The position numbers and the translations under genes are program-made. The notes below the pieces were generated by a model. It saw nothing but the letters and a program-made list of their open reading frames with translations. It did not search any database and had not been told where the DNA came from. From NCBI RefSeq assembly GCF_964275005.1, contig NC_092690.1, positions 5,929,336 through 5,993,335 on the forward strand: a DNA stretch of 64,000 bases, given 5' to 3'. Positions 12,420-22,100 of the stretch are shown here, in pieces. How positions within the stretch are numbered: the first letter of the stretch is position 1; every line of letters begins with the position of its first letter. This DNA is from Diadema setosum (lineage: Eukaryota; Echinodermata; Echinoidea; Diadematoida; Diadematidae).

Positions 12420-12895
12420 CAATATACTCTCTATGTGTACACATCATACAAAGAATCATTTACATTAGTGTTTGTATACGGATAGAGGAAACTATTTCAA
12501 TCATGTAATGCAATAATGTTACTCAGCATAGAGAAATGGAGATAAAACTAATCCAACTGTACCCTTCTCTAATTGTCCTTGCTACCTTATTTTGCTGGAG
12601 ACGGAAAAATTGTTGGCCGAAAGCGGTAGAATGTTGTGATTGGCAACCCCGTGTGTCAAATAGGCTAAGTGTCAAACATTATTTCGTAACATTTCTTTTT
12701 CATTTATCACACGCAGAGCGTGGAAAGTGTTTTCATCAGTTAGTATTCGTTAACATGGCTTTCATAGACAAATATTTGAATAATCTAATCTTTCAACTTC
12801 ATATTTAGATCCAGCATTTGGTTGATTGGTAAATTAATCAATAATATGGTTAGCCCGGAATGAAGGCTAAGTCGTTGGAGGTTTTGTCTATGTTA

Positions 12896-13459
12896 TGTGA
12901 CCCAGCACCACAAAACAAACAAAAAGTCGCCAGACATGAATTTTTAGTTAAGACCACATTCAGAAAGAGCAGACTGTAAGTTTTGAAATAATGTATAACT
13001 CAAATCGAATGGACTCTTCTAACCTACCTAAATATTTGAAAGAAAGTAGAAACTCAGGAAAAGTGTGAACTGAGAAAAGAGGCTCTGAAGTACAGTGTCT
13101 ATTCAAGTGCGTGAGTTGGCTCAGTCGGTAGGGCGTCTGCCTCACGATCACGCGGCCCGGGTTCGAACCCGAGTCTGGACTGAGCAATGTTGTAGGTAAA
13201 CATGCCGTCCCCTCTAGCAAGAGGCAAACACTCTGTCCCTCGGATAGGACATGAAATGGGGGTCTCGTGTATGAGAGAGTCACAGCTCATACACGTAAAA
13301 GATCCCGCTTCATTCATTCATCGCAAAGAGCAGGGTGTCTAACCCGGTGAAGTGGTCCCACCCCACATCCAACTGGACCCGATGGAAGACCAGCTTAGTG
13401 TAGCTGAATATGGGCTATCCAGCCATCTTCACATACAGATTGAAATGAACAACAACAGC

Positions 13460-13497
<38 letters not shown>

Positions 13498-13970
13498 CCA
13501 AATAGTGCTGGCTGTGCGATGAATGGGACAAAAAACAGGAAGTAAACCACCTGAGTAACAATTACAATGAAGGAATTATGAAATTAAACTGAAATCAAGC
13601 ACGCCTCATTAACACATTCTGTCCATAATTGATGCCAATTTTCGAAGCAGTTGCACTGTCCTTTCAAAAGTTATTAGAGGTGAAAGTGAAGAGTGTGTAC
13701 AAGGTTTTTCAGAAATGAAAAAGGGACTCTAAAGACAAACCTAATCACACTATTCTACCAAAAATGTTCGAGATAAACTGCTAAAAAACACATTTTCCCG
13801 CCCGTTTTATGACTCCAAATTTTACCATCATGTAAAAGAAGACTTGCTCTTTCAGAAAATATGAAAAAGTCAAGATTGGCTGGGTTGACCCATTTCACTT
13901 TTTTCAGACCTCACGCATAATCAGTGTGTGCGACTTTTTTTTTTTTTTCGTTTTGTGATGCACGGTCACA
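12896..13970 (+). mobile_element. 'GTGACC' TIR element, copy B, split by a SINE
   Basis: It has the family ends TGTGACC and GGTCACA. The interior matches copies A, C and D but is interrupted at 13110-13502 by a tRNA-derived SINE. Comparison with the duplicated block near 17731 shows the empty site, so this element arrived after the duplication. Confidence 0.85.
13110..13502 (+). mobile_element. tRNA-derived SINE with (AAC)n tail
   Basis: The head has an RNA polymerase III box A (TGGCTCAGTCGG, near 13116) and box B (GGTTCGAACCC, 13160-13170), followed by a body of about 270 bp and a long (AAC)n tail at about 13448-13499. It is not a working tRNA gene because the cloverleaf is not closed and sequence continues into the SINE body. 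It is inserted inside TIR element copy B, with a small loss of target sequence compared with the other copies. Confidence 0.85.
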
Positions 13971-14219
13971 TTTAAGAGAGCTTGAATCAGTGACACACGC
14001 GAATGAATTTTGATAGAAAGAGGGAATTCATCAGAGCATCTGTTTCTGAAATGCAAAAAGGAAAGTTTTAATTTCATCGCTGTCATCAGCTGCAGAAAGT
14101 ACAACCGCATATGTAATGTATGAGTTCCTTATAATATTGAAACGCAGCGTAAAAAGCAGCGTTATTCACAACATTGTCTCACATAAACTCGCCGCTGGCG
14201 AGGACATAGAAAAGACAAA

Positions 14220-14294
14220 ATGAATGCTTGTTTCATCCTACTAGTGACATCATTTGGTCTGGGTTCTGCCAGCCCTGCCACGCGTCGTTGAACA
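14220..14294 (+). pseudogene. Decayed duplicate of the signal-peptide exon of gene 2
   Basis: This copy starts with ATG and encodes the same hydrophobic leader (core CFILLVTSFGLGSA) as the intact exon at 17979. It then carries about 5 extra bases in a small TGCC-containing repeat, which shifts the frame to a TGA at 14289-14291 just before the splice donor. The donor position still has a GT (GTACGT). The upstream short open frame found before the intact exon is absent here because its ATG is ATA. It is best read as a dead duplicate first exon, though it could still act as a 5' UTR exon. Confidence 0.8.
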
Positions 14295-14407
14295 GTACGT
14301 ACATCGAATTCTTATATACATATTTTTTTCCTCTGAAGTATCCAAAGTCTTGTTATAACACACACGGTCGGAAATCTCAGTTCAGTTCTGTTCATTTCAT
14401 AGATATA

Positions 14408-14647
14408 TGAAGAGTTTATTTGAAGGGGCTAGATCCACATTTAGTAATACTTTGGGGAAAAATTGGTTTGTTTGTGAGAATTTGTACACAAGTGTATGGA
14501 ATATCTAAATCTGATAATTTCCATTCAAACGGTTGTCTGGAGTTGAAATTTTCACTCTAACCAACTCAAATGGAATTCTCTGCAGTGATGCTAATAACTA
14601 AATTTTCATCAAAACTGATCTTACCCCTTTTCCAAATAAACTCTTCA
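14408..14647 (+). mobile_element. Divergent MITE with TGAAGAGTTTATTTG ends
   Basis: A 240-bp element whose inverted ends begin TGAAGAGTTTATTTG and continue with an AAGGGG-type segment and GATC. Its outer bases match the 4197 MITE family but its interior differs, so it is a related subfamily. TA-rich flanks are present on both sides. Confidence 0.8.
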
Positions 14648-14689
14648 TATATTCTTTTTTCCTACACAAATTAGAAAGAAATGCAACAG

Positions 14690-15060
14690 TAGCAATGAAT
14701 AATGAAGAACATACGGAAATGCACAATGCAAAATAATTCAAAGACATACATGAAAATATCATAATGTGTTAGATAAATAAGACGGTTAGTGTTTTTTTTT
14801 TTTTTAAAGAAAACTAAATAAAATGATACATCGTTGGTTTATCCTGACCGTGTCTGAAATAACTGTATTTTCTCTGGCAATAAAATTGGCAAAATTTGGA
14901 CTGAAAACATGTTCAATAACATTTGTTCTACCGATTATATTTGCAATCCACACGGCTCGTAATTTACGTCTGAATGCAATCGCACTTTCATTTCTTTTGT
15001 ATGTATGAATTTCATTTATCTATGATATTCATTTCAGTAATTTTGACCCCGCATTGAAAT
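14690..15060 (+). repeat. Intronic block paralogous to 43800-44250
   Basis: Shared stretches include ACGGAAATGCACAAT, ATGAAAATATCATAATGTGT, GATACATCGTTG and TCTATGATATTCATT in the same order. At 43800 the homologous DNA lies in the intron between the N-cap exon and the first LRR exon of gene 2, so here it marks a remnant of a duplicated gene 5' end. Confidence 0.7.
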
Positions 15061-15315
15061 TTAAAGGGCCCTGAAATCCAAATGCATGTTGATTTGTGTT
15101 TATTTATGATACCCTCAACATCACTTTTGCGGTGAAACGAATGTCTAGAAACATTCCATATATTTTTAACGATTTTTCTTCTATTTTTCTTCCGACTATT
15201 TACTAGGGAAGGCCCCCCCCCCACACACACACACAAAAAAAAAAATCCAAACTAATATTCCTCAGATGACATCATCTGTCAGTCATTGCTGAACTACTAA
15301 AATATTTCACAAAAG

Positions 15316-15449
15316 ACATTGGAATGCACCAGCCCCTCGACACTCAGCATAACTTGCATGTTCCCTCGCCATGTATTTTGTTAGTCACATTAATATCACA
15401 GAAACATGCAAGTTATATGCTGAGTCGAGGGGAAGGTGCATTCCAATGT
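15316..15449. repeat. Short hairpin element with 47-bp arms
   Basis: The left arm ACATTGGAATGCACC... is repeated in inverted form at the right, leaving a loop of about 40 bp. It is palindromic like a small MITE; no second copy was noticed in the window. Confidence 0.8.
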
Positions 15450-15471
15450 ATTTTGTTAAACATTTCAGTAC

Positions 15472-16048
15472 TTAAAGGACAAGTTCACCTTCATAGACAT
15501 GTGGATTGAGAGAATGCAGCAATATTAGTAGAACACATCAGAGAGAGTTTGAGGAAAATCAGACAATCCGTTAAAAAAAATGGTTGTCATGAATTTTTGA
15601 AGTTTCTGCTCAGTCACGGCTGGATGAAAAGACTAGTATAGCTTGTGATGTCACATGAGTACAACGATATAAAGAAATGATAAAGGAAATTCAACATATT
15701 TCCATTTTTCTCGCATAACAAAAGAACACTCGACTTCTCTCTTTCAGAAGGCAGGGGGAATACTATTACCCTTAACATACGTCAGTAGCAAGTCGAAGAA
15801 ATGTGCACTTTATTCAAAAAGTAAAGTTTTGTGAAATTCTCTTTTAATTTTCCTTATATCGTTGTACGCATGTGACATCATACGCTGTAGTAGTCTTCTC
15901 TTCCAGCAGTGACTGCGCAGATACTTAAAATATATTTGTAACCTTTGAACGGATTGTCCAATTTTCCTCAAACATTCACTGATGTGTTCTACTAATATTG
16001 CTGCATTCTCTCAATCTTTGTGTATATGAAGGTGGACTTGTCCTTTAA
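15472..16048. mobile_element. Long-TIR MITE with TTAA ends (piggyBac-like)
   Basis: The ends read TTAAAGGACAAGT and its complement, with TTAA at both edges. The inverted repeats extend about 180 bp inward (landmark GAATGCAGCAATATTAGTAG). TTAA duplication is the hallmark of piggyBac-type movers. No transposase is encoded. Confidence 0.8.
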
Positions 16049-16052
16049 GCAA

Positions 16053-16617
16053 TCTATGAAATTCGTGTTCTAACAAAGAATAAACTTGGGTTTAGACCAT
16101 TTGACCTGAATGGTCCTTCAGTTGACATTTTAGGAGGCATTCATTTCGTTGTTTTGTATTGAACGCTGCAACAACCCCTTTCTTGTAATATTGCCAAATA
16201 TCAGGCTTCCTGTCAGGTGGATGCCCTGGGAAGCACCATTTAGATAAGGATCACATTAATAATCATCACATCACAGATGCTTATCTTCATAGTAAAATAA
16301 CAAACAACGTGCCCGGTTTGTACAAATGATATTTTACTGCTCATGCGCACAGTGGAATTACGAAGTAGTCTATTTATCTAAGACCACAAAACAAAGAGGA
16401 AGTGCGATAGTCCCCAAGAAGAAAGCAGAGAAGCTCCAACTGATCAACACAATTCAGTGCGAAGGAAATAATCGTTAAGAAAACCCACACCATAGAGGTG
16501 CCACTTTCCTACACCAGTCGTGCCAATACTAACACTCAAGATCGGGGTTTAATAGCCGGAAACGATCCAGATGAATTCAGATATGTAAAGAACATTCGAT
16601 ACCGCTTTAAGGATAAG
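16053..16617 (+). repeat. Duplicated block, copy 1 (partner 51244-51784)
   Basis: About 0.55 kb matches 51244-51784 in the same orientation, with landmarks AATTCGTGTTC, CTCATGCGCA and GATCCAGATGAATT. It lies upstream of gene 2 while its partner is in a gene 2 intron. It may be an unnamed dispersed repeat or a local segmental duplication. A short open stretch at its right edge resembles a broken LRR. Confidence 0.7.
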
Positions 16618-17013
16618 GAAGATGGTATCGATGACATAGAGCCAAGTTCGTTTGGTTGAAAAATCTGGGAGTCCGTCTTTGTCAACACGGAAAATCCTTC
16701 TCTAAAAAGAGGAGGGGAACAGATAAAAAAAAAAAAAAAAAAACACCACTGTTGCGACACAAGTTGACAAATTAATTGTGCAGGGATCTAACGGCACAAA
16801 TTGTCGTCCTTACACAATTTGTGGCACGCCCTTGAAGCACATTTGCGGGGGGGGGGGGGGTAATATCATTCTTGGCATTGGTACTGCTATGGAATACCGA
16901 CACATAACTGACATGGCTACATCCATGTAAATAAGACCTGTAAAACGTCACATTAGGGTTTCGAGGAAGTGTATGAATTATGTGCGCACGCACATGATAA
17001 TTCAGTGTCCGAT

Positions 17014-17062
<49 letters not shown>

Positions 17063-17087
17063 AGTGCAATGGGGATGATGGGTGAGT
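16618..17087 (+). other. No recognised gene
   Basis: The stretch contains a poly-A run (about 16726-16743), a poly-G run (about 16848-16860) and (TG)n (about 17016-17058). Directly after 16618 the frame reads DGIDDIEPSSFG then stop, with LRR-like spacing, which may be a fossil LRR exon. Confidence 0.4.
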
Positions 17088-17499
17088 AGGCTGCGTCCAC
17101 ATAGAAGTATATACGGTATTCGCTATTCGCTATTCGCTCTGAGCCGTCAAGTCGACCCAGTACACCATCCCCGCACCATCATCTCCCTTCTTCTTCCTCC
17201 TACACAATCATCCCAGCAATAACAGTTTCTAAACTGCACCAGAATGTCAGTCTACATGCCTATTTTTGCTAAAGGCCAAATCCAGACCAAAATTTTCATC
17301 ATTTCATAAACGAAAGATGGTATACGCTGCTCGAAAATCGAACAAGCGCGACTCCCGCTACGCTATATTCGAAGCTATTCGGAATTTTCGAATAGTGCCC
17401 TCTTATGTGAACCGTTGTCGTTCGATTCGAGCTATTCGCGTGCCCTCGAAAACGAGCCCTAAATATCCGAATAGTATACTTCTATGTGAACGCAGCCTT
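17088..17499. mobile_element. MITE with GGCTGCGTYCACATAGAAG ends
   Basis: A 0.41-kb element whose ends, AGGCTGCGTCCACATAGAAG and its complement, are inverted. The inside is rich in repeated ATTCG/CGAAT words. It has no open frame of note. Confidence 0.8.
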
Positions 17500-17964
17500 A
17501 GGGGAATGTGTGTGTGTGTGTGTGTGCGTGAGTGTATGGTATGTATGAGTGTGCACAGGGATGTGTGTATCTCTGTGTGTGGGTGCGTGCGTGCGCGTAC
17601 ATACGTCTATCTGTGCGTATGCTTGTTTCGACTTCGCATTTAGATCCAGCATTTGGTTGTTTAGTAAATTTATCAATATTGAATGCTTAGTCCAGGAGGA
17701 AGGCTAGTTGTTTGATGTTTTGTCTACCAGTTAGAGAGCTTGAATGAGTGACACACACGAATAAACTTTGATAGAAAAACGGAATTCATCTGAGCATCTG
17801 TTCCTAAAATACCTTAGGGGCAGTTTTAATTTCATCCCTATCATCAGCTGCAGAAAGTACAACCGCATATTTCGTATTCATGAATTCCTTATGATATTCC
17901 AACGCTGCGTTAAATGCACCATTGTTCATAACATTATCTCAAGCTCAACTCCAATTGCGAGGAC

Positions 17965-17982
17965 ATGGAAAAGACAAAATGA
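17965..17982 (+). promoter_or_regulatory. Upstream ORF overlapping the gene 2 start (ATGA)
   Basis: A five-codon frame (MEKTK) begins 14 nt before the main ATG and its TGA overlaps that ATG as ATGA. Such an overlapping short frame could lower or gate translation of the receptor. Whether it is in the mRNA depends on the unknown transcription start. Confidence 0.5.
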
Positions 17983-18048
17983 ATACTTGTTTCATCCTGC
18001 TAGTGACATCATTTGGCCTGGGTTCTGCCTGCCAAGCGTCTTCCAACC
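17979..18048 (+). CDS. Signal-peptide exon of LRR-GPCR gene 2
   Basis: This 70-nt first coding exon encodes a typical secretory signal: a short N-terminus, a hydrophobic core (CFILLVTSFGLG) and a small-residue region ending near ACQA, where cleavage is likely. It ends in phase 1 at a strong GTAAGT donor. The next exon in phase is the N-cap exon at 43148; joining them gives a clean codon (C+AG, Gln) followed by LCPSEVC. The start codon is preceded by a tiny overlapping upstream frame. A decayed duplicate lies 3.8 kb upstream at 14220. The intron between this exon and the next is 25.1 kb, inflated by mobile elements. Confidence 0.8.
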
Positions 18049-18510
18049 GTAAGTACATCGAATTCTTTTTTTTCACAGGAGATATATGTATTCTGACTTA
18101 CTTATAATCCTCCGTCTGTGATTATCAAAGGTCATAAATTCAAGGATGTGGCGCAGTGCATAGCGAGTGATTGAGTGGTGTTTGTATAGTAGCTTCATTA
18201 TTAACGTAGACTGAGCGGGCTTTGAAAGTGCCTCATTTCCAATCTTTACAGAAGTTCATAACAAAGAAACACTCCTCATTTATAGTGCATTCTGTGCTTT
18301 TGTTTCGGAAACTATAAAGCAAGGATGATGTGTATGTGTGTGTGCGTGTGTGCTTGTGTGGAGGGATAGTATTTGATATATTCCTGACAAACAATTCAGA
18401 ACCTTCTTCAATCTGTGGGCATGGACGGTACACTTTTTAGAGTCAAAACAGCAACATGAATAAATGTGAACGAAGAATGAGATTTTTATCTCTTATTTTT
18501 GCTTTCATTG

Positions 18511-18684
18511 TGTTATGTGGGTGTTATGTGGCATTCCATACTCTGAAGCAAGATGGATGCGGACGTGTGACCAACGGGATGGTGATCGTTTTCCTACAAT
18601 AAACGGCGTTCATATCTGGAGATGGTTGTATTTTATATACAAGTTTCGTTCTAATGTGTTCGAGAAGTGGTCGGACCCGTAACA
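18511..18684 (+). repeat. 5' LTR of the Gmr1-like element
   Basis: The 174-bp LTR begins TGTTATGTGG and ends CGTAACA. It contains an AATAAA at about 18598 and an AT-rich TATA-like stretch near 18629. The sequence matches the 3' LTR with no difference seen. Confidence 0.92.
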
Positions 18685-18686
18685 AT

Positions 18687-18704
18687 TGGGGGCTTGCGCC
18701 GGGA
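18687..18704 (+). other. Primer-binding site, proline-tRNA-like
   Basis: Two bases after the LTR the sequence TGGGGGCTTGCGCCGGGA resembles the tRNA-Pro type primer site, with a few mismatches to the vertebrate form. The exact tRNA of this species is unknown. Confidence 0.6.
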
Positions 18705-19137
18705 ACAGATATGGACAAAGAAACCAGGAAAATTGGTTTGGTAAGGAAATGTCACACCGTTTGGTCATGGTCGTGCAAGTAAAGCGCGACGGCTTCGTTT
18801 ACCGTGTATTATCGGTAGAGCATGTATGCATGCAGTGCTGCATACGCTGCGTATATGTATTGCATAGGTATTGTAGATACTGTACGCGAATGAACGTGTA
18901 TACTATTACACGGGGTGCGCGGTTTGTTGAGTATCAATAAATCTGCGGGTTAGCGGGTGGAATTTGATTCGTACCCGTGGTTTTCTGCATCAAACGTGTG
19001 CAGGGATTGGACTGGTAGTGGCACATGTGGTAATTAGAGTCTAAACTGTTAGTGGTAGAGTATTAACATGATTAAGTGCTCTGAATAGGTTCTAACCTTA
19101 CAGTTTAGTGTCTGCAGTGAGTGAGTTTGTTGTAATT

Positions 19138-22100
19138 ATGGAAGGTGATGAATTTTCGCTGAGAGAATTTATAGGAGATCCAGCAATAGAGAAATTACTC
19201 CTGTGCAAGAAGGATGAACTAGTTCAGGTTGCTTGTCACTACGAAGTGCCAGGTGTAAAGCGCTATATGCGCAAATCAGACATTTTGCGTGACATTGTAG
19301 AATTTCTGGTGGAGGAGGAAGTCCTTCCTCCTGAGGCAGCTAAGGAAATTTCTGTAACTCCTCGATCTACATGTAAGTCCCCTGGTCAAGATTCTCAGGC
19401 TGGAGAATGTAGAGTGTCAGACAATGAGGTGAGGATTAAAGAGCTGGAGTTAGAAAAAGCTAGGATAGACCTTGAGAGGGAGAGGATAGCTGCTATGAAT
19501 GTGAATCGAAGTGACCACTATGAGAATGAGAGGTATTTCGATGTTGCAAAATTTGCAAGGATGGTTCCTTCTTTCGAAGAGGATGGAGTGGAGAAGTATT
19601 TCCCACACTTTGAGAAGGTAGCCCAAAGCATGGGTTGGCCTAGGGAGAAGTGGTCTTCCTTGGTACAGTGTAAGCTAGTTGGTAAAGCGAGGGACGCTTA
19701 CTTAGCTATGTCGTTGAGTGATGTTGGTGATTATGATAAGGTGAAGAAGGTAGTGCTGAAGGCGTATGAACTCGTGCCCGAAGCGTATCGCCAACGGTTC
19801 CGTAGTACACGCAAACAGGACTCACAGACACACTCTGAGTTTGCTAAAGAGAAAGAGCAGTTGTTTGACAGGTGGTGTTTGTCTGTTCAGGCGGAGAGTT
19901 ATGCTCAGTTGCGTGAAATTATCTTACTGGAAGAGTTCAAGCGCAGTGTGCGCCAGGAGGTGCGCGTGCATCTCGAAGAACAGCGCGTAGATACATTGGA
20001 GGAAGCGGCAAGAATTGCTGATGATTATGCACTCACGCACAAAAGCAAGCAAAAAGCAAAAAAAGATGACAGTGCACCTGTCAAACAATCACAACAGGGC
20101 GATACTAGCACACAAAGGCCTATTGTGTGTTACAACTGTAAGAAACCAGGGCACATCAAACCAAAATGTCCACTGCTCCAACAAAAGAAACATGACTCAG
20201 GTGCTCACCCAAATGCACTTGTGAAAAATGTGACACAATCACTAAAAGAGAAAATTCAACCTGCTGACATGGAAAAAGTACAAAAACAGTATGAACCATT
20301 TGTATCGGTTCGATATGTATCTTTACCAGGTAGTGATGAGGCAAGGAAAGTGAAAGTGCTCAGAGATACTGGAGCGTCTCAGTCCTTGATTTTAGAAAGC
20401 GTGCTGTCTTTCTGTGATGAGTCTTCAGTTGGTGCAAGTGTTCTGCTCCATGGTGTTGAAGGTGGATATGTGAATGCTCCTCTTCATGAAGTAGACTTGA
20501 AATCAGACCTCGTTTCTGGTAAAGTGAAAGTGGGTGTTCGACCGTCTCTTCCTGTGAAAGATGTTTCAGTCATCTTGGGCAATGATCTTGCTGGTGAGAG
20601 AGTTGTGTCTTCCCCAGTCGTGACTGAACGTCCGTGTGCAAGTGATGAAACAAATCGCTTGGTTGAGGAATTTCCTCATGTGTTCCCAGCATGTGCTGTA
20701 ACGCGTTCTATGGCAAGGAATGCGGAGTCTGAGGAGAAGACTGCTGAGTTAGACATTGATCTAGGAGACTCATTCTTTTGTCGCTTGGTTGATGATGAGC
20801 CTGTTTCTAGTATGAATGAGGCTATGCATAATTTTAGTGCGGATGTTAAATCTGAACCAGTGACTTTGAATAAGACCAGGTTGTTGGAGGAACAACAGAA
20901 AGATCCTCAGTTGATTTCATTGAGTGAGAGAGCTGTATCTGAGGAGGAGGCACTGACTATGCCTGTGTGCTACTACAGGAAATCAGGTGCTCTGATGAGA
21001 AAGTGGAGGCCACCAGATGTTCAGGCGGATGAAGTATGGAAAGAAGTCCATCAGATTGTCGTTCCTGCGGTGTATAGACGGGACATTATCAGTCTTGCTC
21101 ATGAAGCCCCACTTTCAGGCCATTTGGGAGTTCACAAAACTCAGGAGAAAATTCTTTCCCATTTCTTTTGGCCGGGAGTGCAGAGTGACGTTGCAAAATT
21201 TTGTAGAAGCTGTCATGCATGTCAGGTTGTAGGCAAACCAAACCAGAAAATCCCATCAGCTCCATTGAAGCCAATACCAGCTTTCGACGAACCTTTTTCA
21301 AGGATCATAGTGGATTGTGTAGGTCCTTTGCCACGGACTAAAACAGGGCATGAATACTTGTTGACAATCATGTGCGCTGCGACAAGATACGTAGAAGCAA
21401 TTCCACTGAGAAACATTACTGCGCGTAGTGTAACACAAGCATTGGTGAAATTTTTCACCACTGTAGGACTGCCGAAAATAGTACAGTCAGATCAGGGATC
21501 GAACTTTATGTCTAAGGTGTTCAAACAGGTACTGCAAGAACTAGGCATAAAGCATGTGACTTCTAGTGCATACCATCCAGAGTCCCAGGGAGCACTAGAG
21601 AGATTCCACCAAACATTGAAGAATATGTTGAAGACATATTGCATGGAAACAGAGAAGCAGTGGGATGAAGGAGTTCCCATGTTGTTGTTTGCTGTGAGAG
21701 ATTCAGTACAGGAATCACTTGGATTTAGTTCATTTGAGCTAGTCTATGGTCATGCAGTGCGTGGGCCATTGAAGTTGTTGAAGGAGAGACTGGTGTCTGA
21801 TGACACACAAACAAATGTGTTGGAATATGTGTGCACTTTCAGAGAAAGACTACACAAGGCATGGAATTTTGCAAGACACAATTTGTTGGATTCTCAGGAT
21901 AGAATGAAGACATGGTATGACAGAAAGTCCAAAGAAAGACATTTCAAGGCAGGTGATGAAGTGCTAGTCTTGCTACCAGTCGTTGGTCATTCTCTGCAGG
22001 CTAGATTCTCTGGGCCATATACCATTGCTGAGAAAGTAGGAGAGGTAGACTATGTGGTGCAAACTCCAGATAGACACAAAAAGAAACGCATTTGCCATGT

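Larger units (their letters stand above)
12795..14320 (+). repeat. Upstream copy of duplicated 5' block of gene 2
   Basis: This block matches 17640-18066 collinearly: shared landmarks are ATTTAGATCCAGCATTTGGT at the left, AGAGAGCTTGAAT in the middle, CATCAGCTGCAGAAAGTACA, and the signal-peptide exon at the right. The upstream copy is longer because a TIR element (12896-13970) with a nested SINE is inserted in it. Confidence 0.85.
17640..18066 (+). repeat. Downstream copy of duplicated 5' block of gene 2
   Basis: It pairs with 12795-14320 and carries the intact signal-peptide exon. It lacks the TIR element present in the upstream copy and thus shows the pre-insertion site near 17731. Confidence 0.85.

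Noticed and set aside
13110-13180. Stand-alone tRNA gene
   Set aside because: Box A and box B are present but the acceptor stem does not close and a SINE body with an (AAC)n tail follows.
17266-17643. 125-residue plus-strand frame
   Set aside because: It lies in a MITE and a (TG)n tract and has no recognisable domain.
19108-19137. Extra N-terminal residues of the gag-pol frame
   Set aside because: The frame opens here with GTG, not ATG; the first ATG is 19138, so the start is placed there.
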